In this document: positions 8,930-17,339 of the stretch, piece by piece
Layout: each line of letters starts with the position of its first letter
Position numbering within the stretch: the stretch's first letter is position 1
Assembly: GCF_900090105.1 (NCBI RefSeq)
Contig: NZ_FMDM01000006.1
Coordinates: forward strand, 62,001 to 126,000
Length of the DNA stretch: 64,000 nt
From: Micromonospora humi
Lineage (GTDB): Bacteria; Actinomycetota; Actinomycetes; Mycobacteriales; Micromonosporaceae
Reading direction: 5' to 3'
Position numbers and translations under genes: made by a program
Notes under the pieces: model-generated
Told to the model about the DNA's origin: nothing
Databases searched by the model: none
What the model saw: only the letters and a program-made list of their open reading frames with translations

Positions 8930-9607
8930 TCAGGCCGGGTGGGGCTGGCGCAGGTGGGCGACGAACCAGGCGCCGGCCTGGTCGGCCACCTGCTCCAGCG
9001 TGCCGGGCTCCTCGAAGAGGTGGGTGGCGCCCGGCACGATCCGCAGCTCGGCCACCTCGCCCAGCGCGTCGCGCGCCTGCTCGTTCAGCGTGATCACCCC
9101 CCTGTCCAGGCCACCGACGAGCAGCAGCGTCGGTGCGCGTACCGCCGTCAGTGAGCTGCCGGCCAGGTCCGGACGCCCGCCCCGGGACACCACCGCGCCC
9201 ACCCGCTCGGGCCGGGTCGCGGCGGCGACCAGCGCGGCGGCCGCGCCGGTGCTGGCGCCGAAGAGGCCGACCGGCAACCGGCCCAGCTCCGGGTCGGCGC
9301 CCATCCAGTCGACGATGCCGGCGAGCCGCTCGGCCAGCATCCCGATGTCGAAGCGCAGCTCGGCGGTGACCTCGTCGCGGGCCTCCTCGTCGACGGTCAG
9401 CAGGTCGACCAGCATGGTGCCCAGCCCGCGCGCGGTGAGCGCCCGCGCCACGGCCACGTTGCGCGGACTGCGCCGCGAACTGCCGCTCCCGTGCGCGAAC
9501 AACACCACCCCGACCGCCCCCGACGGCACGGCCACCTCCCCGACCAGCCCGCCGTCCACCACCGGCACCGAAACCTCACGCACGCCCCTCACCTCCGCCG
9601 CCCGCAT
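8930..9607 (-). CDS. Dienelactone-hydrolase-like alpha/beta hydrolase
   Basis: The 225-residue protein has an alpha/beta hydrolase pattern: VVLFAHGSGSSRRSPRNV after the first strand, nucleophile elbow GLFGASTGAAAAL with Ser, a late Asp in LLVGGLDRGVI, and His in PGATHLFEEPG. These match the dienelactone hydrolase-like group. The substrate is unknown. The start at 9607 avoids the inverted repeat at 9620-9680. It is divergent from the MerR gene at 9792. Confidence 0.82.
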   Translation of the reverse strand: MRAAEVRGVREVSVPVVDGGLVGEVAVPSGAVGVVLFAHGSGSSRRSPRNVAVARALTARGLGTMLVDLLTVDEEARDEVTAELRFDIGMLAERLAGIVDWMGADPELGRLPVGLFGASTGAAAALVAAATRPERVGAVVSRGGRPDLAGSSLTAVRAPTLLLVGGLDRGVITLNEQARDALGEVAELRIVPGATHLFEEPGTLEQVADQAGAWFVAHLRQPHPA

Positions 9608-9619
9608 ACCCACCACCCC

Positions 9620-9680
9620 GTCGATCATGAAGTTGACTGCCGGGAGAGCGCTCCCCCAGCCAGCCAACTTCATGATCGAC
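9620..9680. repeat. Imperfect inverted repeat with inner hairpin
   Basis: Arms GTCGATCATGAAGTTG (9620-9635) and its exact complement (9665-9680) enclose a short CTG/CAG extension and an inner GGGAG/CTCCC hairpin. It lies in the promoter region between divergent hydrolase and MerR genes. It is followed by a purine-rich direct repeat of about 11 bases (GGGCAGGGAGA) at 9688-9727. Confidence 0.8.
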
Positions 9681-9791
9681 GCAGGAAGGGGGCAGGGAGA
9701 GGGCAGGGAGAGGCAGGGAGAGGGCGGGGTTGCGTTGACGTCGGCGGCAAGGTTTAGCGTCGGCCGTGGACGGGACGGGCAGGAGGTAGGG

Positions 9792-10184
9792 ATGCGGATC
9801 GGGGAGTTGGCGCGGCGGGCCGGCACGAGCACCCGGACGCTGCGCTACTACGAGACACACGGGTTGGTCCGGCCGGGGCGGTCCGCCAACGGCTACCGGG
9901 TCTACGACGAGGCGGAACTCCGCGTCGTGCACGAGATCCGCTCGCTGCTGGCGATCGGCTTCGGACTGGACGACATCCGTCCGTTCGTCGCCTGCCTGCG
10001 GGCCGGGCACGACTCCGGCGACGTCTGCCCCGACTCGGTGGCGGTGTTGCGGCGCAAGCTCGCCGAGGTGGACGACTACCTCGACCGGCTCGGCTCGGTG
10101 CGCCGCCGGCTGCACGACCAACTCGCCCGCGCGATCGCCCAACGGGAGGAAACATGCCTCAGGACACGCGGACCGGCCGGCTGA
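9792..10184 (+). CDS. MerR family transcriptional regulator
   Basis: The 130-residue regulator has the MerR wHTH at residues 1-70 (MRIGELARRAGTSTRTLRYYE, then GLVRPGRSANGYRVYDE) and a C-terminal helix. Two Cys (ACLRAGHDSGDVCPD, about residues 66-78) and one near the end (ETCLR) could sense metal or thiol stress. An AGGAGG site precedes the ATG. Its last 31 bases overlap the start of the thioredoxin gene, so the two are probably one transcript and the thioredoxin may be under its control. Confidence 0.88.
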   Translation: MRIGELARRAGTSTRTLRYYETHGLVRPGRSANGYRVYDEAELRVVHEIRSLLAIGFGLDDIRPFVACLRAGHDSGDVCPDSVAVLRRKLAEVDDYLDRLGSVRRRLHDQLARAIAQREETCLRTRGPAG

Positions 10185-10501
10185 GCCCGGTCACCGACGC
10201 CACCTTCGCGGCCGAGGTGCTGGCCGCCGACCGGCCGGTCGTGGTCGACTTCTGGGCCGAGTGGTGCCCGCCCTGCCGGGTGGTGTCGAAGCACCTGTCC
10301 GAGCTGGCCGAGGAGTTCGGCGACGCGATCCGCTTCGTCGCGCTGAACACCGACGAGAACCCGGCGACCACCCGCGCCTACCAGATCATGTCCGCGCCGA
10401 CGCTGCTCGTGTTCAAGGGCGGCGCGGTGGTCGGCTCGACCGTCGGCTCCCGGCCGAAGAACCACCTGCGGCAGAGCTTCGCCGGCCACCTGGACGGTTG
10501 A
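10154..10501 (+). CDS. Thioredoxin
   Basis: The 115-residue protein has the thioredoxin fold and a WCPPC active site at residues 37-41 (VVVDFWAEWCPPCRVV), with cis-Pro in SAPTLLVFKGG. The CPPC motif (rather than CGPC) is compatible with thioredoxin activity but may shift the redox potential. The gene starts inside the 3' end of the merR gene. It probably reduces protein disulfides in the cytoplasm. Confidence 0.9.
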   Translation: MPQDTRTGRLSPVTDATFAAEVLAADRPVVVDFWAEWCPPCRVVSKHLSELAEEFGDAIRFVALNTDENPATTRAYQIMSAPTLLVFKGGAVVGSTVGSRPKNHLRQSFAGHLDG

Positions 10502-10564
10502 GCCCACCTCGGGCGGGAACGCGCGGGGTGACCACGGACCCCGACCGATCGCGAGGTTCTGACG

Positions 10565-10744
10565 ATGGCGAAGAAGGACAGGACGCGGGAGCAGGAACCG
10601 ACCGACCAGAAACGCCGCGAACAGGAGTTGGAACGTTCGCCGGACTGGGCCGACCGCGCCGCGTCGGCGCGTACCCCCGAGGACCCGCGGGCGGTCGCGC
10701 CGCGCGACCCGGGCGGACGTCCGTCCAACGGACCCCAGTTCTGA
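10565..10744 (+). CDS. Small charged hypothetical protein
   Basis: The 59-residue protein starts MAKKDRTREQEPTDQKRREQ and ends RDPGGRPSNGPQF. It is highly charged, predicted disordered, and I do not recognise a domain. Codon use and frame look coding, and it ends just before a strong hairpin at 10761-10784. It may be a small conserved actinobacterial protein, but the function is unknown. Confidence 0.55.
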   Translation: MAKKDRTREQEPTDQKRREQELERSPDWADRAASARTPEDPRAVAPRDPGGRPSNGPQF

Positions 10745-10760
10745 GGTACGCGGACCGCGC

Positions 10761-10784
10761 GGTCCCGCCCTCCGGGGCGGGACC
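10761..10784. terminator. Bidirectional hairpin terminator
   Basis: A perfect 10-bp stem (GGTCCCGCCC / GGGCGGGACC) with a 4-base loop sits between the convergent small gene and the GH65 gene. Confidence 0.8.
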
Positions 10785-10792
10785 GGCCGGCC

Positions 10793-13165
10793 TCAGCCGG
10801 CGTGTTCCGGCAGGTGCATGAGCGGCGCCCGGCCCGGCGGTTGCTCGGGCTGCGGCCCGGGTGCGTGCGCCTGCGGCACCGGCACGGTGACCGGCCGGGC
10901 GCAGGTGACCCGCAGCGGCTCGCCGTGGTGCAGCAGGTCGAGCACCGTGTCCGGCCCGCCGTTGCGCAGCGAGTACGTCGTCTGGTGCGGGCGGACGTCG
11001 ACCCGCAGCCGCATCGACCGCCACTGCAACGAGAACTCCAGACGGCTGAGCCGGCTGGAGAGCCGGGGCGCGAAGGAGAGCGTCCCGTCGTGGTCGCGCA
11101 GCCCGCCGAAGCCGGCGACCAGCGCGATCCAGGCGCCGGCCAGCGACGCCATGTGCACGCCGTCGCGGGTGTTCTCGTTGAGGTCGTGCAGGTCCATCAG
11201 CGCGGCCTCGCGCAGATAGCGGTGGGCCAGCTCGGGGAAGCCCACCTCGGCCGCGAGGACGGCCTGGGTGCAGGCGCTCAGCGACGAGTCGCGGACGGTA
11301 CGGCGTTCGTAGTAGGTGAAGTTGCGCAGCTTCTCGGCGGCGCTGAACGCGTCACCGCGCCAGTGCATGGCGAGTACCAGGTCGGCCTGCTTGACCACCT
11401 GCTTGCGGTACAGGTCGAAATAGGGGTAGTGCAGCAGCAGCGGATACTTCTCCGGCGGCGTGTGCTCGAAGTCCCACTCCTGCAACCGGGTGAAGCCCTC
11501 CACCTGCTCGTGCACGTCGATCTCCGAGTCGTACGGGACGTGCATGTCCTGCGCGGCGTCCCGCCAGGCGGCCGCCTCCTCCTCGGTGACGCCGAGGTCG
11601 AGCGCCTGGTCGCGGTAGCGCATCGCGCAGTCGGCGGCGGTGAGCAGGTTCCGTTGTGCCATCAGGTTGGTGTAGACGTTGTCGTTCTTGACGGCGGTGT
11701 ACTCGTCCGGGCCGGTCACCCCGTCGATGTGGAACCGGCCGGCGCGGTCGTGGTGGCCGAGGGAGCGCCACAGCCGGGCGGTCTCGACCAGCAGTTCCAG
11801 CCCGATCTCCTTCTCCAGCGCCTCGTCGCCGGTGACCAGCACGTAGCGGCGCAGCGCGTCGGCGATGTCGGCGGCGATGTGGAACGCGGCGGTCCCGGCC
11901 GGCCAGTACGCCGACGACTCGGGCCCTTCGATGGTGCGCCACGGGAACGCCGCACCTTCCAGGTTCAAGGTGCGGGCCCGTTCCTGCGCCTGGGTCAGGG
12001 TGTCGTAGCGCCACTGGAGGGCGTCCTTCACCGCGCCGGGCTGGGTGTAGGTGAGCACCGGCAGCACGAACATCTCGGTGTCCCAGAACGCGTGCCCGTC
12101 GTACCCGGGGCCGGTGAGGCCCTTGGCCGAGATGGGCCGCCGTTCCGCGCGGGCACCGGCCTGGAGCACGTGGTAGAGGCCGAACCGGACCGCCTGCTGC
12201 ACCTCCGGGTCGCCCTCGACGCGCACGTCGGCGGCGTCCCAGAAGGTGTCCAGGTATTCGCGTTGCGCGCGGCGCAGCCCGTCCCAGCCGTCGAGGCGGG
12301 CGGAGGACAGCGCCGCGCCGACCTGGTCGCGCAACGCCGGCAGCGACCGGCGGCTGGACCAGCCGTACGTCAGGTACTTGACCACCCGCAGCTTCTCGCC
12401 GGGCTTGAGCACGCAGCCGATGGTGGTGCGGACCCAGTCCTGGTAGCCCTCGGACTCGATGGTGGTGCGTTCGGGGCCGTGCACGTCGTGGCCCATCGCG
12501 GCGGCGACCCGCAGGCCGCTGACCTTGGTGCGGTGGATGAGCAGGCCACCGTCGTCGGTGGTCAGCTCCTCCTCGGCCAGCAGCGGCGATTCGAGGACGG
12601 CGGCGACCCGGGGGTCGCGGCTCTGCGGCGGCAGCGACTCGTTCGCCACCAGCTCGGACTGGAGGATCAGCCGCAGTGGCCCGTCGACCGCCTCCACCTC
12701 ATAGTTGATCATAGCGACCGAGCGGTGGGTGAACGAGACCAGCCGGGTGCTGCGCACCTTGACCTCGCGACCGGCCGGGGAACGCCAGTGCACCTCCCGC
12801 TGGAGGGTGCCGGCGCGCAGGTCGAGGACCCGTTCGTGGTCGAGCAGCTCCCCGTAGCGGACGTCGAGCGGTTCGTCGTCGACGAGCAGCCGGATCAGCT
12901 TGCCGTTGGTGACGTTGACGATGGTCTGCCCCGACTCGGGGAAGCCGAAGCCGGCCTCCGCGTAGGGCAGCGGGCGCAGCTCGTAGAACGAGTTCAGGTA
13001 GGTGCCGGGCAGGCCGTGCGGCTCACCCTCGTCGAGGTTGCCGCGCAGCCCGATGTGACCGTTGGAGAGCGCGAAGACCGACTCGGACTGGGCCAGCACG
13101 TCCATGTCGAGCCGCACCTCGCGCACGTGCCACGGCTCCACCGGGTAGGACCGTTCCCGGATCAT
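10793..13165 (-). CDS. GH65 disaccharide phosphorylase (maltose/trehalose/kojibiose type)
   Basis: The 790-residue enzyme has the GH65 domain order: N-terminal beta-sandwich (residues ~1-260), catalytic alpha/alpha barrel, and C-terminal beta-sandwich. Hallmarks are [13 protein letters not shown], the catalytic acid Glu488 in GPDEYTAV, and phosphate-site [17 protein letters not shown]. It should phosphorolyse an alpha-linked glucose disaccharide to glucose plus beta-glucose 1-phosphate. The substrate (maltose, trehalose or kojibiose) cannot be read from sequence. The ATG at 13165 overlaps the mutase stop by ATGA, so the two genes are coupled. Confidence 0.93.
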   Translation of the reverse strand: MIRERSYPVEPWHVREVRLDMDVLAQSESVFALSNGHIGLRGNLDEGEPHGLPGTYLNSFYELRPLPYAEAGFGFPESGQTIVNVTNGKLIRLLVDDEPLDVRYGELLDHERVLDLRAGTLQREVHWRSPAGREVKVRSTRLVSFTHRSVAMINYEVEAVDGPLRLILQSELVANESLPPQSRDPRVAAVLESPLLAEEELTTDDGGLLIHRTKVSGLRVAAAMGHDVHGPERTTIESEGYQDWVRTTIGCVLKPGEKLRVVKYLTYGWSSRRSLPALRDQVGAALSSARLDGWDGLRRAQREYLDTFWDAADVRVEGDPEVQQAVRFGLYHVLQAGARAERRPISAKGLTGPGYDGHAFWDTEMFVLPVLTYTQPGAVKDALQWRYDTLTQAQERARTLNLEGAAFPWRTIEGPESSAYWPAGTAAFHIAADIADALRRYVLVTGDEALEKEIGLELLVETARLWRSLGHHDRAGRFHIDGVTGPDEYTAVKNDNVYTNLMAQRNLLTAADCAMRYRDQALDLGVTEEEAAAWRDAAQDMHVPYDSEIDVHEQVEGFTRLQEWDFEHTPPEKYPLLLHYPYFDLYRKQVVKQADLVLAMHWRGDAFSAAEKLRNFTYYERRTVRDSSLSACTQAVLAAEVGFPELAHRYLREAALMDLHDLNENTRDGVHMASLAGAWIALVAGFGGLRDHDGTLSFAPRLSSRLSRLEFSLQWRSMRLRVDVRPHQTTYSLRNGGPDTVLDLLHHGEPLRVTCARPVTVPVPQAHAPGPQPEQPPGRAPLMHLPEHAG

Positions 13166-13914
13166 GCGGCCGGCTCCGTGGTGAGCAGGTCGTCGAGGTC
13201 GGAGACCACCACGTCGGCGCCGTGCGCCCGCAGCTCGTCGGCCTGGCCGACCCGGTCGACGCCGACCACGTACCCGAAGCCGCCGGCCTTCCCGGCGGCC
13301 ACCCCGGCGAGCGCGTCCTCGAAGACGGCGGCCTTCGCGGGTGCGACGCCGAGCATCCGGGCACCTTCCAGGAACGTGTCCGGGTGCGGTTTGCCCGGCA
13401 ACCCGCGTCGGCGGGCGACCACGCCGTCGACCCGCGCCTCCAACCACCGGTCCAGCCCGGCGGCGTGCACCACGGCCTCGCAGTTGGCGCTGGCCGAGAC
13501 CACCGCCCGGCGCAGCCCGGCCCGGGTGGCCGCCTCCAGGTAGCGCACCGAGCCGTCGTAGACCTCGACGCCGTTGTGCGCGATCCGCTGGAGCAGGACG
13601 ACGTTCTTGCGGTTGCCGACGCCGTTGACGGTGTCCGCGTCCGGCGGGTCGTCGGGGGTGCCCTCGGGCAGCGTGATGCCGCGCGAGGCGAGGAACGAGC
13701 GCACCCCGTCGGCGCGTGGTTTTCCGTCCACGTACCGGTTGTAGTCCGGTCCGGGGTCGAACGGGTGGAACGGCTCGCCGGTCTCGGCCGCCCGGCGGCG
13801 CAGGAACGCGTCGAACGTCTCGGCCCAGGCGGCGTTGTGCACCTTGGCGGTCTGCGTGAGCACGCCGTCCAGATCGAAGAGACACGCGGTCACGTGCGCG
13901 GGTAGGCCCAGCAT
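13162..13914 (-). CDS. Beta-phosphoglucomutase (HAD family)
   Basis: The 250-residue HAD enzyme carries [10 protein letters not shown] (nucleophile Asp14, general acid Asp16), [21 protein letters not shown] and [18 protein letters not shown]. This matches beta-phosphoglucomutase, which turns beta-glucose 1-phosphate into glucose 6-phosphate. It lies directly upstream of, and overlaps, the GH65 phosphorylase gene. Together they form a phosphorolytic route for a disaccharide. The start is ATG at 13914. Confidence 0.92.
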   Translation of the reverse strand: MLGLPAHVTACLFDLDGVLTQTAKVHNAAWAETFDAFLRRRAAETGEPFHPFDPGPDYNRYVDGKPRADGVRSFLASRGITLPEGTPDDPPDADTVNGVGNRKNVVLLQRIAHNGVEVYDGSVRYLEAATRAGLRRAVVSASANCEAVVHAAGLDRWLEARVDGVVARRRGLPGKPHPDTFLEGARMLGVAPAKAAVFEDALAGVAAGKAGGFGYVVGVDRVGQADELRAHGADVVVSDLDDLLTTEPAA

Positions 13915-13963
13915 TGCCTGAATCTATCCAGGCGGGTCACCGGGCAAACCCGATTCGTGGCCG

Positions 13964-14431
13964 TCAGCGGTTCGGGCGCAGCGTCCAGGTGACGGTGAGC
14001 GTCGAGGTGACCGTGCCGTCCTCGGTGCCGATCTCCACGTCGACATCGAACTCGGGCCGCTGCCCGGCGTCCAGCTCGGCCAGCACGTCGGCCGGCGGGC
14101 GGCCGAGCCGCGCGGTGGCCAGCACCGGGCCCATCGCCACCTTGCGGTAGCCGATGGTCGCGGTCACGGCCAGCGGTACGGCCCGGTCGAGCACCTGCCC
14201 GAACGCGGCCAGCACCACCGCGCCGGAGGCGGTCTCGCCGAGGGTGAACATGGCCCCGGCGTGCGGGCCGCCGACGTGGTTGTGGTGCGCCGGGTCGTCG
14301 GGGAGGCGGACCACGGCCCGGACGCCGCCGGCGGCCTCCGGTGCGACCTCCACGACGTCGATTCCGAGGGTACGGGCGAACGGCACCGCTTCGAGGAGAC
14401 CGGCCGCCACCTGCCGAGAGTCGATGGACAT
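13964..14431 (-). CDS. Hotdog-fold thioesterase-like protein (DUF4442/PaaI type)
   Basis: The 155-residue protein has the hotdog pattern: NHVGGPHAGAMFTLGETASG (helix with the conserved HxGA turn) and LAVTATIGYRKVAMGPV, as in DUF4442 or PaaI-like acyl-CoA thioesterases. It is probably a cytoplasmic thioesterase with unknown acyl substrate. It is divergent from the hypothetical gene at 14514. Confidence 0.82.
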   Translation of the reverse strand: MSIDSRQVAAGLLEAVPFARTLGIDVVEVAPEAAGGVRAVVRLPDDPAHHNHVGGPHAGAMFTLGETASGAVVLAAFGQVLDRAVPLAVTATIGYRKVAMGPVLATARLGRPPADVLAELDAGQRPEFDVDVEIGTEDGTVTSTLTVTWTLRPNR

Positions 14432-14513
14432 GCCCGAACGCTACTCGCCGGTAACTTCCGGGGCAAGCGGCCGGGCGTTTCGCCGGCCCTCGCCTCCGGG
14501 TAGCGGACGGCTC

Positions 14514-15038
14514 ATGAACCGCAATCTCGTCACCGGTCTACGGGTGGCGTGGGAGTTGCCGGAGTTCCGCGACGGGCTACGACACCTCATCGACCTCGAC
14601 GAGATAGCGATGCTTCTGGCCTCGCTGGCCGACCCGGATCACGAGCGCGAGGTCGAACGCAGCCTGCTGGGCCTGCTGCGGTCCGGCCTGGACACGGTCG
14701 AGATCCGGGAAGCCGTGTTGCTGCTGCTGGAGCGGGACGCGGTTCGCCGGCCCCTCGTCGCGGCGGCGGTGGAGCCGATGTCCGACCAGCCGGGTCGGGT
14801 CATCGCCGTCACGTCGGCGGCCGAGGATCCTGCGGTTCGCCACGAGGTGCGGGCGGTGCTGGACAGCGCCGACGTGCGCGCGCTGATCTGGCGGGCGGTC
14901 GACGACCAGGTGCGCGACAACCGATTCGGCCTGGTCCGCCGGGCGGCGGTGCTGTTCGTGCGCCACCCGAGCGCCCGGCGCCTCGCCTGGGCACTGCGCC
15001 GGCACGGCGTACTCCGCGAGCTACGCCGCAAGGCGTGA
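14514..15038 (+). CDS. Hypothetical helical protein
   Basis: The 174-residue protein is predicted to be all helical (MNRNLVTGLRVAWELPEF...), with no signal peptide, Cys-rich motif or recognised domain. The ATG at 14514 is preceded by GGGTAGCGG. The reading frame continues after its TGA directly into the MarR-like remnant at 15039, with no intervening stop except this TGA. It could be an intact protein or part of a rearranged locus. Confidence 0.55.
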   Translation: MNRNLVTGLRVAWELPEFRDGLRHLIDLDEIAMLLASLADPDHEREVERSLLGLLRSGLDTVEIREAVLLLLERDAVRRPLVAAAVEPMSDQPGRVIAVTSAAEDPAVRHEVRAVLDSADVRALIWRAVDDQVRDNRFGLVRRAAVLFVRHPSARRLAWALRRHGVLRELRRKA

Positions 15039-15347
15039 CCGGGCCTGCTGCCGCAGGGCGGCGGGCGGACCGTCCCGGAGCTGCGGCGGGCGATGCGCTC
15101 GTACCTGCGGGCCGAGGACGACCTGGCCGCCGAGGCGGAGGTGCTGCTGGAGCGCGGATGGCTGGCCCGCGGCCAGGAGGGGCGACTGTCGATCACCGAC
15201 GCGGGTGAGGAGGCGCGGGTCCGCCTCAAGCAGCACGCGCCGGCGATCCGGGCGCGCATCCATCGGGACATCGACGACGCGGACTACGTCACTGCCCTCA
15301 AGGTGCTCGGACAGATGATCCGGAACACCGGCGAACACTCGGTGTGA
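15039..15347 (+). pseudogene. MarR-family regulator fragment, N-terminus missing
   Basis: The frame from 15039 encodes GGRTVPELRRAMRSYLRAEDDLAAE, a MarR recognition-helix and wing region, followed by the typical C-terminal helix ending DADYVTALKVLGQMIRN. The first ~45 residues expected in a MarR protein (the N-terminal dimer helix) are absent. An in-frame TGA of the upstream gene lies exactly where that region should be. The ATG at 15093 could still give an 84-residue product lacking the first helices. I read it as a truncated remnant. Confidence 0.7.
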
Positions 15348-15620
15348 CGCCGCAGCCGAAGAGGTTACTTTTGCGCCTCATGCCTCCTGGTCATAATCAT
15401 GACGCTGGGGTATGTCGCCGAAGAGTGCTACCTCTTGGACCGCGCGACACGCCGGTCGCTCCGATACCCAGTCCGACCGGTCGGCCGCCGAGGGGTCCGC
15501 GAACACGAGGACCGACTCACCGTGGCAAGCGAAGACCAGGCGCCCCGCGCCGCCCGCGCCACTCCGCCGAGGTGGAGTCGATCACGCACGCCGGGGCGGC
15601 GTCGGATGGGCGAGCGGTGG
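15348..15620. other. Intergenic decay zone, no supported gene
   Basis: Between the MarR and DUF397 remnants there is no frame with credible coding features. Both strands give only short open frames without family motifs. Confidence 0.6.
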
Positions 15621-15810
15621 TCAGGGGCGCTTGGCGTGGGCGACGAACGCCGCCCAGCTCGCCGGCGTGAACGTCAGCGCCGACCCTGCCGGTCCCTGCT
15701 GTCCCGGACCCCGACCACGCCGGGCAGGTTGTCCGCCACCTCGCCGCAGTCACCGGAGTTGCCACTGCTGCGGGTGCTCTTCCGCCAGGTCGCGCCGGAC
15801 GGCGGGTGTT
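15621..15810 (-). pseudogene. DUF397-family remnant, frameshifted
   Basis: On the minus strand the sequence encodes WRKSTRSSGNSGDCGEVADN then VVGVRDSRD, exact DUF397-style text. A single base is missing near 15690 (GACCGG where GACCCGG restores the frame), giving a premature TGA at 15674-15676. The restored frame continues ALTFTPASWAAFVAHAKRP and stops at 15621. The start codon is missing where the GGGGCCCC repeat begins at 15806. DUF397 genes usually follow an XRE regulator gene, which is absent here. Confidence 0.8.
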
Positions 15811-15862
15811 AAGCGGGGCCCCCGCCTATGCAGAATGCGTTAACAGGGGGCCCCGCCTTTCA
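15806..15862. repeat. GTTAA/GGGGCCCC element, copy A
   Basis: An imperfect palindrome begins GTGTTAAGCGGGGCCCC and contains TATGCAGAATGCGTTAA before a second GGGGCCCCGCC. The minus-strand sugar ABC ATPase gene ends within its last bases (TGA at 15862-15860). It resembles four other copies in this window. Confidence 0.85.
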
Positions 15863-17182
15863 TCGCCAGCCGACGTCGATGCGGTCGCCGCGCTCGTCGA
15901 AGAAGTGCAGCGCGTCCATCCGCACCTGCACCGCCAGCGGGTGCCCGGCCGACACCTGGGGATAGGGCGCCAGCCGCACCGCCAGCTCGGCCGGGCGGCG
16001 GTGGTGCCGGCCCGGATCGGGCAGGACGCTGGTGCGGTTGCCGCCGCCACCGTTGCCGTTCGACGACGGCTCGGCGTTCGCCCCCGGCGAGCCGGACCGG
16101 CCGGTGAGCCGCTGCATCACCTGGCCGAACCGGCGCAGGCTGCGCTGCCCGGGAGCGGCCCGTTCGACCGGGGTGCCCATCTCGTCGACCACGATCGCGG
16201 TGGCGCCGATGTCGAGGAAGGCCAGCGACTCGTGACCGTGGTGCTCCAGGTAGCGGATCCGGCCGTGCAGCACGTCACCGGCGGTGTCCGGGGCGACCGG
16301 GGTGAGCGCCTCGGCGCGCAGCCCGACCACGATCCGCTCGCCGTGGTAGTGCGCCACCGCGCGGCTGCGGATGTCGTCCCAGGGCAGATAGAGCGCCTGC
16401 TCACCGAGGTTCAACGCGACGTAGCGGTCGAGGTGGACGTAGACCGACGCCTCCAGCAGGTTCATCCGGGGGCTGCCCAGGAACGCGGCGACGTAGAGCG
16501 TCGCCGGTCGCCCGTACACCTGGGTGGGGGTGCCCACGTCCTGGAGCACGCCCTTGCGCATGATGGCCACCCGGTCGGCCATGGTGAGCGCCTCGGCCTG
16601 GTCGTGGGTGACGTAGATGGTGGTGACGCCCAGCTCCCGGGTGAGCGCGGAGATCTCCGCCCGGAGCTCGGCGCGCAGGCCGCTGTCCAGGTTGGAGAGC
16701 GGCTCGTCCATCAGGAACAGGCCGGGCCGACGCACTATCGCCCGGCCCATGGCGACCCGCTGCCGCTGGCCGCCGGAGAGCTGGCTGGGCTTGCGCGCCA
16801 GCACGTCGCCGATGCCGAGCGCACCCGCCACGTCCTGGATCCGCTCGCCGCGCGGCCCGGGCTCGATGCCGGAGAGCCGCAGCGGGAAGCCGATGTTGTC
16901 GCCGACGGTCATGTGCGGATAGAGCGCGAAGTCCTGGAAGACCATCGCGATCTTCCGGTCCCGTGGCGGCAGGTCGTTGGCCAGTTCGCCGCCGAGCATG
17001 ACCGCGCCGGAGGTCGGATCCTCCAGGCCGGCGACCATCCGCAGCACGGTGGACTTGCCGCAGCCCGACGGCCCCAGCAGCACCATGAACTCGCCGTCGT
17101 TGACGTCCAGATTGATGGTGTCGACCGCGATGGTTCCGTCCTGGAACACCTTGGTGACATCCTTGAGCGCGACGGTGGTCAC
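15860..17182 (-). CDS. Sugar ABC transporter ATP-binding protein (UgpC/MsmK type)
   Basis: The 440-residue ATPase has Walker A GPSGCGKST (37-45), Q-loop VFQDFALYPHM, signature LSGGQ (135-139), Walker B FLMDE (156-160) and a C-terminal OB-like regulatory domain. This is the type that serves several carbohydrate uptake systems. The GTG at 17182 has GGGGAGG 5 bases upstream and was preferred over upstream in-frame starts. No permease or binding-protein gene is adjacent, so it is an unlinked ATPase. A Gly/Asn-rich insert at about residues 375-395 is unusual. Confidence 0.9.
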   Translation of the reverse strand: MTTVALKDVTKVFQDGTIAVDTINLDVNDGEFMVLLGPSGCGKSTVLRMVAGLEDPTSGAVMLGGELANDLPPRDRKIAMVFQDFALYPHMTVGDNIGFPLRLSGIEPGPRGERIQDVAGALGIGDVLARKPSQLSGGQRQRVAMGRAIVRRPGLFLMDEPLSNLDSGLRAELRAEISALTRELGVTTIYVTHDQAEALTMADRVAIMRKGVLQDVGTPTQVYGRPATLYVAAFLGSPRMNLLEASVYVHLDRYVALNLGEQALYLPWDDIRSRAVAHYHGERIVVGLRAEALTPVAPDTAGDVLHGRIRYLEHHGHESLAFLDIGATAIVVDEMGTPVERAAPGQRSLRRFGQVMQRLTGRSGSPGANAEPSSNGNGGGGNRTSVLPDPGRHHRRPAELAVRLAPYPQVSAGHPLAVQVRMDALHFFDERGDRIDVGWR

Positions 17183-17339
17183 CGTCACCTCCCCAGTCGC
17201 TCGCCCGAACCCGGGAATGACTGTGACCAGGATCATCGGATTCGCACATCGGGTAAACGTGCCATGTTCGGCTCGTGACAGTCCTATTAAGCGCTATTCG
17301 CCGGGCTCTACGGTTAAGTGACCAGCCAGTAACACTTTT

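Noticed and set aside
10802..13543. 913-residue plus-strand frame opposite GH65
   Set aside because: Antisense to a phosphorylase with full catalytic motifs; composition is typical of a high-GC shadow.
14514..15347. One fused protein made of the hypothetical gene and the MarR fragment
   Set aside because: They share a frame, but a TGA separates them and there is no sign of readthrough or recoding.
15399..15812. Plus-strand open frames over the decay zone
   Set aside because: They cross the DUF397 remnant in antisense and give Arg-rich text without similarity to known folds.
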